64,000 bases of DNA from Adhaeribacter rhizoryzae (GTDB lineage: Bacteria > Bacteroidota > Bacteroidia > Cytophagales > Hymenobacteraceae): assembly GCF_008629685.1 (NCBI RefSeq), contig NZ_VWSF01000025.1, positions 1-64,000 on the forward strand, given 5' to 3'. Positions 17,381-26,620 of this stretch are shown in pieces. The position numbers were made by a program, and so were the translations under genes. The notes below the pieces were generated by a model. It searched no databases. It was not told where the DNA came from and worked only from the letters and a program-made list of their open reading frames with translations. Within the stretch, counting starts at the first letter, position 1; every line of letters begins with the position of its first letter.

Positions 17381-18451
17381 ATGTTTAAGTTCTCGCTAGT
17401 TTTAGGAGTTATTTTTTTCAGCAGCTATTTTTTGCAAAAAAACAATTCCGCAGTAAAAGCCTTAACAAAGATTGTACAGCAGGCAACTAAGCAGGACACC
17501 ACTGCAGAGAAGATGCTCAATTACCAGCGGGACAATGGCGGCTGGCCGCAGTACAATGGCAATGCCACCAATTACCAAAAAAATATTACTGATGAACACA
17601 AAGCGCTGCTGTTAAAAGATAAAAATAAGCCCGACGCCACCATCGACGATAAATCTACTACTTACGAAATAAATTATTTAGTTAAAGCTTATACCGAAAC
17701 CCGAAATCCGGCATATTTAACAGCGGCTGAAAATGGCATAAAATATTTACTCCTGGCGCAGTACCCCAACGGCGGTTGGCCCCAATCTTACCCAGATACC
17801 AGCAGTTACCACAAACACATAACTTACAACGACGGCGCCATGACCGATGCTTTGTGGGTGCTTGCAAAAACGGCCGCCAAAGCTGATGGCTACAGTGCCG
17901 TAGACAAAAAATTAGCAGCCCAAGCCAAAACCGCCGTGAATAAAGGCTTAAAATGCATCTTGAAAACCCAATATTATCAAAACGGTAGACTAACGGCCTG
18001 GGGAGCGCAGCACCATTATAAAACCCTGGAACCAGTTGCAGCACGTAAGTTTGAACTGGCATCGCTGAGTAGTTCCGAATCGGTAGCCGTGTTAGACTTC
18101 CTGATGCATATTCCTAATCCAAATCCGGAAATAAAAAGAGCCGTTGTTGCCGCCGTAGCCTGGCTGGAAAAAGTTAAAATTACTGGTATTACTACCCAAA
18201 AAGTAACCGATGCTACGCAGCCAAAAGGCCGGGATGTTAAAGTAATCGCTGACCCAAACGCCATTACCTGGGCCCGCTTTTACGAATTAGAAAGCAATAA
18301 ACCCATATTTACCGGCCGGGATGGCATTAAGCGGTACGCATTGGCCGAAATTGAAAACGAACGGCGCGTAGGTTACAGTTGGTACAATACCCGTCCGGCT
18401 AAATTACTTCATACCGATTACCCGAACTGGGTTAAAAAGTGGGGAAAATAA
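17381..18451 (+). CDS. Pectate lyase, polysaccharide lyase family 10
   Basis: A 356-residue secreted enzyme. A hydrophobic N-terminus (about 3-18) probably serves as export signal. The conserved QRDNGGWPQ motif near 49-57 and the repeat-like QYPNGGWPQSYPD near 126-138 belong to the alpha/alpha toroid of PL10. The later YNDGAMTDALWVL and WARFYELESNKPIFTGRDG segments hold family catalytic and substrate-binding residues. The enzyme cleaves polygalacturonate by beta-elimination. It is not inside a polysaccharide-utilisation locus here. Confidence 0.9.
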   Translation: MFKFSLVLGVIFFSSYFLQKNNSAVKALTKIVQQATKQDTTAEKMLNYQRDNGGWPQYNGNATNYQKNITDEHKALLLKDKNKPDATIDDKSTTYEINYLVKAYTETRNPAYLTAAENGIKYLLLAQYPNGGWPQSYPDTSSYHKHITYNDGAMTDALWVLAKTAAKADGYSAVDKKLAAQAKTAVNKGLKCILKTQYYQNGRLTAWGAQHHYKTLEPVAARKFELASLSSSESVAVLDFLMHIPNPNPEIKRAVVAAVAWLEKVKITGITTQKVTDATQPKGRDVKVIADPNAITWARFYELESNKPIFTGRDGIKRYALAEIENERRVGYSWYNTRPAKLLHTDYPNWVKKWGK

Positions 18452-18686
18452 AAGTAAATTTTCACTTACCTAACCATTTAAGCCTTTCATGAATAAGTTT
18501 ACCGGATCGCCGGGTACATAAATATTGGTAGTAATGGTTTGCTTTAAGCTTTCAAAATATAACTGCTTGTAAATTAAACCGGTATTATTTTAATAAACTT
18601 TGTTTTCTGCGTAAAAAACAAGTTTATTTCAAAACATTTATACCGGCTTACGGGTAAGTAAAAAATGATTGTTTAACTAAAAGGCT

Positions 18687-20351
18687 ATGATAAAAGAAGA
18701 AAACCAAACACCACTCAACCACGGTGCCAACGGAAATGGCGCTGCCGGTAACGGCCAGGGAAGTCCGGGCGGAAATGGAATGGGAGCCGACGGAAAAGAA
18801 CGGATTCTCACTACCCGCCAGGGGCACCCAGTTGTGGATAATCAGAATATCCGCACGGTTGGCAACCGGGGACCTGCCACCATGGAAAACTACCACTTTA
18901 TTGAAAAGATATCTCATTTCGATCGGGAGCGGGTTCCGGAACGGGTAGTGCATGCTCGGGGAGCTGGTGCTCATGGTGTTTTCGAAGCCTACGGAACCGT
19001 AGGTGATGAGCCGGTTGCCAAATATACCAGAGCTAAATTATTTCAGGAAAAAGGAAAGCAAACGCCGGTTTTTGTGCGGTTTTCTACGGTAGGGCACGGC
19101 ACTCATTCGCCGGAAACCTTACGCGACCCGCGCGGCTTTGCCGTTAAATTTTATACCGAAGATGGTAACTGGGATTTAGTAGGTAATAACCTGAAAATAT
19201 TCTTTATCAGGGATGCCATGAAGTTTCCGGACTTAATTCACTCCCAAAAACCAGACCCGGTAACCAATATTCAGAGCGGCGAGCGCATTTTTGACTTTAT
19301 TGCCGGCACTCCCGAAGCTACCCACATGGCTACTTTCCTGTTTTCCCCGTGGGGTATTCCGGCTAACTACCGGCAAATGCAAGGCTCGGGCGTTAACACC
19401 TATAAATGGGTAAATGCCGATGGCGAAGCTGTGCTGGTAAAATACCACTGGGAGCCGCTGCAAGGTATCCGCAATTTAACCCAGGCCGAAGCCGAAGCAA
19501 TTCAGGGTAAGAATTTTAACCACGCGACGCAGGATTTATACGAAGCCATTAAAGCTGGCAATTTCCCGCAGTGGGAACTGTTTGTGCAAATTTTGAGCGA
19601 CGATGAGCATCCGGAACTGGATTTCGACCCCTTAGATGATACCAAACTGTGGCCCAAAGAGCAATTCCCGTGGCTGCCCGTGGGTAAAATGACTTTGAAC
19701 CGGAACCCGGTTGATTATTTTAACGAAGTAGAACTTTCGGCTTTTGGTACCGGCGTATTGGTAGATGGCCTGGATTTCTCCGATGATAAAATGCTGCAGG
19801 GCCGTACTTTCTCTTATTCCGACACCCAACGGTACCGGGTTGGCGCTAATTATTTGCAACTGCCTATTAATGCTCCTCGGGTAAAAGTAGCTACCAACCA
19901 ACGGGGCGGACAAATGGCGTTTAACACGGATTTTGCCGAAGGCCAGAACCCGCACATTAACTATGAGCCATCGTTCTTAGGTGGTTTACAGGAAGCCAAG
20001 GCAGCCGATAAACCCTATACTCCTCGCTACGAAGCTAACTTGGTGCGCCAAAAAATAGACCGGACCAACGACTTTAAGCAGGCCGGAGAAACGTACCGCA
20101 ACTTTGAAGACTGGGAACGCGACGAACTGATTTTAAACCTAGTTACCACGCTCAGCACCTGCGATAAAAAAATTCAGGATAAAATGGTTGAGCACTTTAC
20201 GCTGGCCGATGAGGATTACGGCCGCCGGGTAGCCGAAGGCTTGCAGCTTAAACTAAAAGACCAAAGCGATAAAGGGCCGATTGGAGCTACTTCGCCGAGA
20301 GAAGGCGTGGAAGAAGCACAGCGGGTTTCCCACGAATCTAAACCTTATTGA
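18687..20351 (+). CDS. Haem catalase (monofunctional)
   Basis: A 554-residue catalase converting hydrogen peroxide to water and oxygen. The distal-His segment [13 protein letters not shown] is near 91-103 and the proximal haem-ligand segment [19 protein letters not shown] near 374-392, with the Tyr ligand. The body is the size of a small-subunit catalase. It carries a ~35-residue Asn/Gly-rich N-terminal leader ([17 protein letters not shown]) and a short polar C-terminal tail. It ends at a strong terminator shared with the convergent phosphohexomutase gene. Confidence 0.95.
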   Translation: MIKEENQTPLNHGANGNGAAGNGQGSPGGNGMGADGKERILTTRQGHPVVDNQNIRTVGNRGPATMENYHFIEKISHFDRERVPERVVHARGAGAHGVFEAYGTVGDEPVAKYTRAKLFQEKGKQTPVFVRFSTVGHGTHSPETLRDPRGFAVKFYTEDGNWDLVGNNLKIFFIRDAMKFPDLIHSQKPDPVTNIQSGERIFDFIAGTPEATHMATFLFSPWGIPANYRQMQGSGVNTYKWVNADGEAVLVKYHWEPLQGIRNLTQAEAEAIQGKNFNHATQDLYEAIKAGNFPQWELFVQILSDDEHPELDFDPLDDTKLWPKEQFPWLPVGKMTLNRNPVDYFNEVELSAFGTGVLVDGLDFSDDKMLQGRTFSYSDTQRYRVGANYLQLPINAPRVKVATNQRGGQMAFNTDFAEGQNPHINYEPSFLGGLQEAKAADKPYTPRYEANLVRQKIDRTNDFKQAGETYRNFEDWERDELILNLVTTLSTCDKKIQDKMVEHFTLADEDYGRRVAEGLQLKLKDQSDKGPIGATSPREGVEEAQRVSHESKPY

Positions 20352-20370
20352 TAAATATTCCGAAGTTCAT

Positions 20371-20408
20371 AAAAAAGCCTGCTTTAATATTTTAAAGCAG
20401 GCTTTTTT
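20371..20408. terminator. Bidirectional terminator between catalase and phosphohexomutase
   Basis: Perfect 16-bp stem (20371-20386 with 20393-20408) with A-run on one side and T-run on the other. It can end both convergent transcripts. Confidence 0.88.
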
Positions 20409-20428
20409 ATTATTTAAAAATCAGCTAT

Positions 20429-22162
20429 TTATCTCAGCTTCATATCCGAAATAATATCCTGAATACGCTGCGAAAGTTGTTGATTTACCTTATCAAAATC
20501 GGCTTCGGAAGCTAAGGCTTCGTTTACACTAAAGTAAAATTTAATTTTTGGTTCAGTACCAGATGGCCGGGCTGATATTTTAGAACCATCGGCGGTAATA
20601 AATTGCAGCACGTTCGAGCGTTCCATATCAATGGTTTCGGTAGCGTTGGCTTCTACGTTTTTCACCTCTCCCGATTTATAATCCCGGATTTGCACTACCG
20701 GCGATCCGTTAATGGTTTGGGGTGGGTTTTGCCGGAGTTCCTGCATCATTTCGGCAATTTCCTGCTGACCCCGCTGGCCTTTTTTGGTTAAAGAAATTAA
20801 GTCTTCTTTGTAAAACCGGAATTCCTGGTACATGCTAATCATGAGCTGGTACAAGGTTTTGCCCTGGTCTTTGGCCGCTGCCGCCATTTCGGCAATCATG
20901 GCGCAGGAAGCCACGGCATCTTTATCGCGCACCGAATCGCCTACCAAATAACCGTAGCTTTCTTCGCCGCCGCCAATAAATTGCTCTTTACCTTCCAGCG
21001 AACGAATTATTTCGGCAATGTATTTAAAGCCGGTAAGGGTTTGGTAAGATTTTACGCCGTAACGTTTGGCCACTTCACCAATCAGGTCGGAAGTTACTAT
21101 GGTATAGGCAATAAATTCTTTGCCGGTAAGTTTGCCGGCATCGTTCCAGGCTTTAATAAGATAATAAATGAGCAAACTGCCGGTTTGGTTACCGTTCAGG
21201 AGTACAAATTCGCCGCTCAGGTTTTTCACGCCAATGCCAACGCGGTCAGCATCGGGGTCGGTGGCCAGTACCAAATCAGCATCAATTTCGGTAGCTTTTT
21301 GCAAGGCCAGGCTCATGGCTTCTTTTTCCTCGGGGTTCGGGTAAACTACCGTCGGGAAATTACCATCTGGCGTGGCTTGCTCCTGCACAATGGTTACGTT
21401 GGTAAAGCCCAGCCGCTCCAAAACTTTCGGTACCAACGTAATACCCGTGCCGTGAATAGGCGTGTAAACAATTTTTAAGTCGTGCTGTTGCTTTATTACT
21501 GCAGGGTTAACGGCCAAACCCGCTACCATTTGGATGTAGGCGTTATCAACCTCGGCCCCAATTACCTGAATATTTTCTTCTTTCGACTCAAATTTAATTT
21601 CTTCAATGCCCGAAATGGCTTTCACCTCGTTGATAATATTTTTATCGTGCGGAGCCACTACCTGGCCGCCATCGTTCCAGTAAGCTTTGTAGCCGTTGTA
21701 TTCTTTGGGATTGTGCGAAGCCGTTAGTACCACACCGCTGTGGCAACCCAAATGCCGGATAGCAAACGAGAGTTCCGGAGTAGGACGCAGGGCTTCGAAA
21801 AAATATACTTTTATATCGTTGGCGCTGAAAACGTTGGCTACAATGCGGGCAAATTCCGGACTATTATTGCGGCTGTCGTGGGCTATGGCTACTTTTACTT
21901 GCTCGTTGGCAAAAGATTTTTTTAAATAATTACTCAGTCCCTGGGTGGCGGCGCCCAAGGTATATTTATTCATGCGGTTGCTGCCTACGCCCATAATACC
22001 CCGCAAACCGCCGGTACCAAATTCTAAATCCTGGTAAAAGGCATCGCCCAAGGCTTCTGTTTCGCCTTGTTCCGATAATCTTTTTATTTCGGCTTTTGTT
22101 TCGTCGTCGTAAGGGCCATTAAGCCAGGTGTTTATTTTGCTTTGAATAGCTGGTTCTAACAT
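20429..22162 (-). CDS. Phospho-sugar mutase (phosphoglucomutase/phosphomannomutase)
   Basis: A 577-residue alpha-D-phosphohexomutase. The phosphoserine loop TASHNPKEYNGYK is near 145-157, the metal loop DPDADRVGIG near 304-313, the sugar loop GGEESYGYLVGD near 398-409, and the phosphate-binding RPSGTEPKIKF near 537-547. All four active-site loops are intact. It interconverts hexose 1- and 6-phosphates. Length and loops fit the bacterial PgcA-type group. It lies 77 bases after hppD on the same strand. Confidence 0.93.
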   Translation of the reverse strand: MLEPAIQSKINTWLNGPYDDETKAEIKRLSEQGETEALGDAFYQDLEFGTGGLRGIMGVGSNRMNKYTLGAATQGLSNYLKKSFANEQVKVAIAHDSRNNSPEFARIVANVFSANDIKVYFFEALRPTPELSFAIRHLGCHSGVVLTASHNPKEYNGYKAYWNDGGQVVAPHDKNIINEVKAISGIEEIKFESKEENIQVIGAEVDNAYIQMVAGLAVNPAVIKQQHDLKIVYTPIHGTGITLVPKVLERLGFTNVTIVQEQATPDGNFPTVVYPNPEEKEAMSLALQKATEIDADLVLATDPDADRVGIGVKNLSGEFVLLNGNQTGSLLIYYLIKAWNDAGKLTGKEFIAYTIVTSDLIGEVAKRYGVKSYQTLTGFKYIAEIIRSLEGKEQFIGGGEESYGYLVGDSVRDKDAVASCAMIAEMAAAAKDQGKTLYQLMISMYQEFRFYKEDLISLTKKGQRGQQEIAEMMQELRQNPPQTINGSPVVQIRDYKSGEVKNVEANATETIDMERSNVLQFITADGSKISARPSGTEPKIKFYFSVNEALASEADFDKVNQQLSQRIQDIISDMKLR

Positions 22163-22239
22163 AGTTTTATTTTAATTAAGATATTTAATTCGGGTTCTCT
22201 AATATTTTAGGGGAGTTAAATTACAGTTTAAATTAAGAA

Positions 22240-23346
22240 TTACAAATTGCCCCGTAAAGCCTGTTCGCGTTCTATGGCTTCGAAAAGCGCCTTAAAATTG
22301 CCTTTGCCAAAAGACTTAGCGCCTTTGCGTTGAATAATTTCGTAAAACAAGGTGGGCCGGTCTTCTACGGGTTTGGTAAATATTTGCAACAGGTAGCCTT
22401 CTTCGTCGCGATCAACCAAAATATTCAGATCGCGCAGGGCTGGCAAATCTTCGTCTATATGGCCTACCCGGTCCAGCAGGTCGTCGTAATAATTGCGGGG
22501 TACTACCAAAAATTCTACGCCGCGGCGGCGCAATTCCGAAACCGTATGCAGCATATCGTCGGTGGCTAAGGCTATGTGCTGTACGCCGGGGCCGCCGTAA
22601 AAATCTAAATATTCTTCTATCTGGGATTTCTTTTTGCCTTCAGCGGGCTCGTTTATCGGAAATTTAATGTAGCCGTTCCCGTTCGAAACTACTTTCGACA
22701 TCAAGGCCGAATAATCGGTAGAAATATCGGTATCATCAAAAGTTATCAGCAACTTAAAGCCCATTACTTCCTCGTAAAAACGAACCCATTTATTCATCTC
22801 GCCCCAGCCCACGTTGCCCACACAATGGTCTACATATTGTAGCCCCAGCGGCGTAGTTTTAAAAGAACTTTGGCGGGCAACATAACCCGGCATAAAAAGG
22901 CCGGTATAATTTTTTCGCTCTACAAATGTATGCAGGGTATCGCCGTAGGTACGGATAGAAGCTGTTTTTACTTCACCAAAATTATCGGTTAAGGTTTGGG
23001 GCGCGAAAGCCGGAATGGCGCCGCGGCTTACGGTTTCCCGGAACGATTTTTCGGCATCATCTACCCATAGCGCCAGTACCTTTACACCATCGCCGTGTTT
23101 TTGTACGTGCTGCGCAATTTCCGAATTGGGCAGGAGCGAGGCCGTAAGTACCAGCCTAACTTTACCTTGTTGCAATACGTACGAAGTCCCGTCGCGCCAG
23201 CCGGTTTCGGGGCCGGCATACGCCACCAGTTCAAACCCGAAGGCGGTCTGGTAATAATACGCCGCCTGCTTGGCATTGCCCACGTAAAATTCCAGGTGAT
23301 CGGTGCCGTTTAAAGGTAAAAAATCGGTGTTGGTGCTTGCGGTCAT
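22240..23346 (-). CDS. hppD: 4-hydroxyphenylpyruvate dioxygenase
   Basis: A 368-residue two-domain vicinal-oxygen-chelate dioxygenase of tyrosine degradation. It forms homogentisate from 4-hydroxyphenylpyruvate using Fe(II). The iron ligands appear in the expected order: His in YVDHCVGNVG, His in GVQHIALATDD and Glu in LFYEIIQRKG. The C-terminal GNFKALFEAIEREQ helix that closes the active site is present. Homogentisate dioxygenase is not in this window. The gene is divergent from the small acidic protein gene. Confidence 0.95.
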   Translation of the reverse strand: MTASTNTDFLPLNGTDHLEFYVGNAKQAAYYYQTAFGFELVAYAGPETGWRDGTSYVLQQGKVRLVLTASLLPNSEIAQHVQKHGDGVKVLALWVDDAEKSFRETVSRGAIPAFAPQTLTDNFGEVKTASIRTYGDTLHTFVERKNYTGLFMPGYVARQSSFKTTPLGLQYVDHCVGNVGWGEMNKWVRFYEEVMGFKLLITFDDTDISTDYSALMSKVVSNGNGYIKFPINEPAEGKKKSQIEEYLDFYGGPGVQHIALATDDMLHTVSELRRRGVEFLVVPRNYYDDLLDRVGHIDEDLPALRDLNILVDRDEEGYLLQIFTKPVEDRPTLFYEIIQRKGAKSFGKGNFKALFEAIEREQALRGNL

Positions 23347-23488
23347 AATTGGCGGTTGGGTTTATTAAACTCCTGGCAATTGAACCTGATAATAAAGAAA
23401 TTTTAGTTTATTTGTAAATTATAGGGTTTTACTTGCAAATGCCCGTTCATGTTTTAAACTTTGTATTAAATCTATAGCAGTTGCTTTT

Positions 23489-23890
23489 ATGAATATTGCA
23501 GAATTAAATACGTCTCTCGTATCGATAATTGAAAAAAAAGCGGAGTTAAGTAAATTATCGTACAACGATGAGCGCTACGACGAGGTTGAGGAAGAACTCC
23601 ACGACCTGGAAGATGATTTTAACGAAACCTACGGCGATTACCTGGAGGAAGTATTGGAAGAAGTGCACGAGCGCATTTGCCCGGATTCTGATGTACTTTT
23701 ACCTACCGCCTATTTACCAAGTAATTTATTAGGCAATACCGGCGGCGAAACTTTTAAAGGCGAAGGCGTTTGGGTTGATACCGACGAATACCCGAACAAA
23801 GAATCGCGGTTGGTGCTGGTACCAAATCCTACCCGGTTAATATTATCGGTGGGTAATACCATTAAAAAAGAAGTCTGGAAAGCTGAATAA
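23489..23890 (+). CDS. Conserved small acidic protein, function unknown
   Basis: A 133-residue cytosolic protein with no signal peptide or membrane segment. Residues about 15-60 are very acidic and helical (YDEVEEELHDLEDDFNETYG), and the rest is likely mixed alpha/beta. I do not recognise the family. It is a single-gene unit, divergent from hppD with 142 bases between, and ends in a clear terminator. Codon use looks like its neighbours, so it appears native. Confidence 0.7.
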   Translation: MNIAELNTSLVSIIEKKAELSKLSYNDERYDEVEEELHDLEDDFNETYGDYLEEVLEEVHERICPDSDVLLPTAYLPSNLLGNTGGETFKGEGVWVDTDEYPNKESRLVLVPNPTRLILSVGNTIKKEVWKAE

Positions 23891-23912
23891 TTTATCTAAA
23901 CAGCTTTAATAA

Positions 23913-23953
23913 AAAAATCCTGAGTTGCTACATGGCCGCTCAGGATTTTTTAT
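23913..23953 (+). terminator. Terminator after small acidic protein gene
   Basis: Perfect 12-bp stem AAAAATCCTGAG / CTCAGGATTTTT with a 14-base loop and a following T-rich tract. Confidence 0.78.
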
Positions 23954-24002
23954 TTATGGACTAATGCCAATGTTCCTTACCGTTATTCCTTAAACAGTCT
24001 GG

Positions 24003-24308
24003 TTCTTTGTTTATCTTTTGAAAGATTTCATCTTTCAAGGCTGAGGTGCTAACTGTTAGTTGCTGTTTAAGTTTGCTCAAGGCCGCAGGGCCCCGTTTGG
24101 TCACTCGGGCTGTCTAAGCTTGTTTTCCTCCTATCGTCGGAATGCTACGCACCACAAGCTTAGAAGGCCCTCATCGCCCAAACTGCTGTAGTCTGCTCCG
24201 TAGCTACTGCTTTTCTAAGTTTAATAATAATTATTAATTCTAAACCAAATTATTAATCTGCCCAACAAAGCTAATGCGCAACGTTCCGGTTCGGCCGAGT
24301 TCCTTTAC
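24003..24308 (+). repeat. Dispersed ~295-bp non-coding repeat, copy B
   Basis: This is the inverted partner of 130-425. The conserved blocks lie in the same order: hairpin 24018-24038, the ggccccgtttggtca core near 24089, the cctcctatcgtcggaatgct block near 24127, the catcgcccaaactgctgtagtctgctccgta block near 24171 and the caacaaagctaatgcgcaac block near 24263. Its right end reaches the trpS stop codon. It fills the 414-base gap between the terminator and trpS; nothing else is seen there. Confidence 0.75.
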
Positions 24309-25282
24309 TTCGTTAAATAGCCAATTTTTTCGCGTACGCGTTTCAAGGTTTGGGAAGCTATAGTCCGGGCTTTTTCGGCACCAACAGCTAAACGGGCGTC
24401 TATTTCGGGTAGGTTGTTCATGTAATAATTAAACTGCTCGCGCTCCTGCGTAAACCGCGCTAATATTAATTCGAACAAAGCTTGCTTGGCGTGGCCGTAA
24501 CCGTAGTTGCCGTTCAGGTAATTCTGGCGCATGGTTTCTACCTCGGGAGGCGATGCCAGTAAAGCATACAATTTAAACGTAACATCCTCTTCCGGATTTT
24601 TCGGTTCTTCCAGGGTTTTGCTATCCGAAATAATAGATTTAACTACCTTTTTCAGTTCCTTTTCCGGCGCAAAAATATCAATAATATTACCGTACGATTT
24701 GCTCATTTTTTCGCCGTTGATGCCCGGTATGGTCATTACGTTTTCGTCTACGCGGGTTTGGGGCAATACAAAAGTTTCGCCATAGCGGTTGTTAAAAGCG
24801 CTGGCAATATCGCGGGCAATCTCTAAGTGCTGAATCTGGTCTTTTCCTACGGGTACATAATCGGCATCGTACAAAATAATATCGGCAGTCATGAGCACGG
24901 GGTAGGTAAACAAACCGGCATTTACCTCGGCTAAGCGGCTGCTTTTATCTTTAAAAGAATGCGCGTTGGCCAGCATCGGATACGGCGTAAAACAGCTCAA
25001 ATACCAGGTAAGCTCACATACTTCGGGCACATCCGATTGCCGGTAAAAAATATTACGTTCGGTATCGAAACCACAAGCCAGCCAGGCGGCTGCAACGGCG
25101 TAGGTATTCTGGCGTAGGGTTTCGGCCTCGCGCACAGTGGTTAGCGAGTGTAAATCCGCAATAAAATAAAGCGATTCGTTTTCGGAATTTTTAGAAAGGG
25201 CTATAGCCGGCAAAATAGCGCCAAGTAAATTGCCTAAATGCGGCCGGCCGGTACTCTGTATTCCGGTAAGTATTCTGGACAT
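24305..25282 (-). CDS. trpS: Tryptophan--tRNA ligase
   Basis: A 325-residue class I aminoacyl-tRNA synthetase. The HIGH-like signature is GRPHLGNLLGA near 12-22 and the KMSKS loop is GEKMSKSYGN near 193-202. The ASFKDKSSR-like region and VPVGKDQIQHLEIARDIA motif belong to bacterial TrpRS. The length is normal. The stop codon lies at the very edge of repeat copy B, so the transcript probably runs into the repeat. Confidence 0.96.
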   Translation of the reverse strand: MSRILTGIQSTGRPHLGNLLGAILPAIALSKNSENESLYFIADLHSLTTVREAETLRQNTYAVAAAWLACGFDTERNIFYRQSDVPEVCELTWYLSCFTPYPMLANAHSFKDKSSRLAEVNAGLFTYPVLMTADIILYDADYVPVGKDQIQHLEIARDIASAFNNRYGETFVLPQTRVDENVMTIPGINGEKMSKSYGNIIDIFAPEKELKKVVKSIISDSKTLEEPKNPEEDVTFKLYALLASPPEVETMRQNYLNGNYGYGHAKQALFELILARFTQEREQFNYYMNNLPEIDARLAVGAEKARTIASQTLKRVREKIGYLTK

Positions 25283-25398
25283 GCTTTAAAATTTTACGCA
25301 ATTTAATTATAAGATAGTTCCGTACCTAAACGAGTAACCAGATTAAATTTTTAGCGCTAATAAATCATAAAAATCAATAAATCAGATAAAATAAAAAA

Positions 25399-26199
25399 TT
25401 AAGCAGATAACGTTTTATCTCTTTCGGCTTCTTGTAAAATCAGCTCGGCATCGCGGCCCAAATATCCATCAATAAAGTAATGCGCAATGTATAAAAGCGG
25501 CGTGAGCACAATGGCTACTGTAAATTTATAAATGTAATTAATAATGGCTACCGATATTACCTGCGCAACACTCCAGTTACCAAACGCATAAAAAGCAATA
25601 AACAACACCACAAACGAATCTATTAATTGCGAAACCAAGGTAGAACCAGTAGCCCGTAGCCATATTTTTTTACTGCCGGTTAATTTCCGAAGCCAGTGAA
25701 ATACCGAGGCATCCAGGAGTTGAGAAACCAGAAAAGCTACTACCGACCCAATAATAATGCCGCCGCCCTGCCGGAAAATACTGTTAAAGGCAAAATCAAT
25801 ATTAAAGGCATTACCAGTAGTATCTTTGCTATTTACATCGAGCCAGAATTGAGCCGGCGGCAAATTGGTTATAATGGTTATTACCAAAAAAGCGTACAAA
25901 ATAAGGCAAACTGTAATAATGCTGATTCGTTTAACCCCTTTTTTACCAAAATATTCATTTATAATATCGGTAGTAATAAAAACAATAGGCCAGATAACCA
26001 CCCCGGCCGTTAAGTTAAAATCGAGCGTAAAGCCAGGTAAAACCGGAATTTGAGCACCGGGTAAGCCCAGCAAGGCTTCGGCCGAAAATATTTTTACCCC
26101 GATTATTTCTGCTAATAAGGCGTTGGCCAGGAAAATACTGCATAACACCAGAAACAACTTTGTTTTTTTAGCCTGCAAATGGTCTAGGGTAACGGACAT
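25399..26199 (-). CDS. Queuosine precursor transporter (YhhQ/QPTR family)
   Basis: A 266-residue integral membrane protein with about six hydrophobic segments. The family pattern is visible: an N-terminal segment with ANALLAEIIGVKIF, VFITTDIINEYFGKKG near 75-90, and QLIDSFVVLFIAFYAFG near 190-206. YhhQ-type ECF-like proteins import queuosine precursors (preQ0/preQ1) for tRNA modification. It is 116 bases before trpS on the same strand. No queuosine biosynthesis gene is nearby. Confidence 0.88.
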   Translation of the reverse strand: MSVTLDHLQAKKTKLFLVLCSIFLANALLAEIIGVKIFSAEALLGLPGAQIPVLPGFTLDFNLTAGVVIWPIVFITTDIINEYFGKKGVKRISIITVCLILYAFLVITIITNLPPAQFWLDVNSKDTTGNAFNIDFAFNSIFRQGGGIIIGSVVAFLVSQLLDASVFHWLRKLTGSKKIWLRATGSTLVSQLIDSFVVLFIAFYAFGNWSVAQVISVAIINYIYKFTVAIVLTPLLYIAHYFIDGYLGRDAELILQEAERDKTLSA

Positions 26200-26249
26200 A
26201 ACTGCGGATTTTTTAGAAAGGAAATATAGAGAATATTTAGCTAATATAG

Positions 26250-26530
26250 TTATACCATTATCAAGCGAATCCTACGCTTAAATGTACATAATTGGTCATC
26301 CTGAGCTTGTCGCAGGATCTATAACAGCCTTATAAAATAGATTTATACCAGCTCGTATAAAGATTCTTCCATAGCCGCACTGTAATAATAGCTTTTGAAC
26401 AAACCTCACAGGTCTTTTAGACCTGCGAGGTTTTAACCTATGACAGCTACTTTATACTATTAGGTATTAGATGTTTCGACAAGCTCAACATGACTCCTGT
26501 AGTTGGCGCATTATCAAATTGATAATAATA
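26250..26530. repeat. Nested palindromic repeat block
   Basis: Four sets of inverted sequences sit one inside another. The outermost ttataccattatcaa / ttgataataat is at 26250-26264 and 26516-26530. Next is tcatcctgagcttgtcg (26297-26313) against cgacaagctcaacatga (26477-26493). Then ataccagctcgtataaag / ctttatactattaggtat lie at about 26345-26362 and 26449-26466. At the centre is aaacctcacaggtctt / agacctgcgaggttt (26400-26433). It fills most of the 421-base gap between the queuosine transporter and rnz genes; no gene is seen. Confidence 0.7.
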
Positions 26531-26620
26531 TTGTTTAAATCCGTTTAGGTCCAAGAACTAAGCCCCTGAATATTTAGGATAGTAGCTTATTGCGAGAATT
26601 TAAAAATATCTAAATAATAT

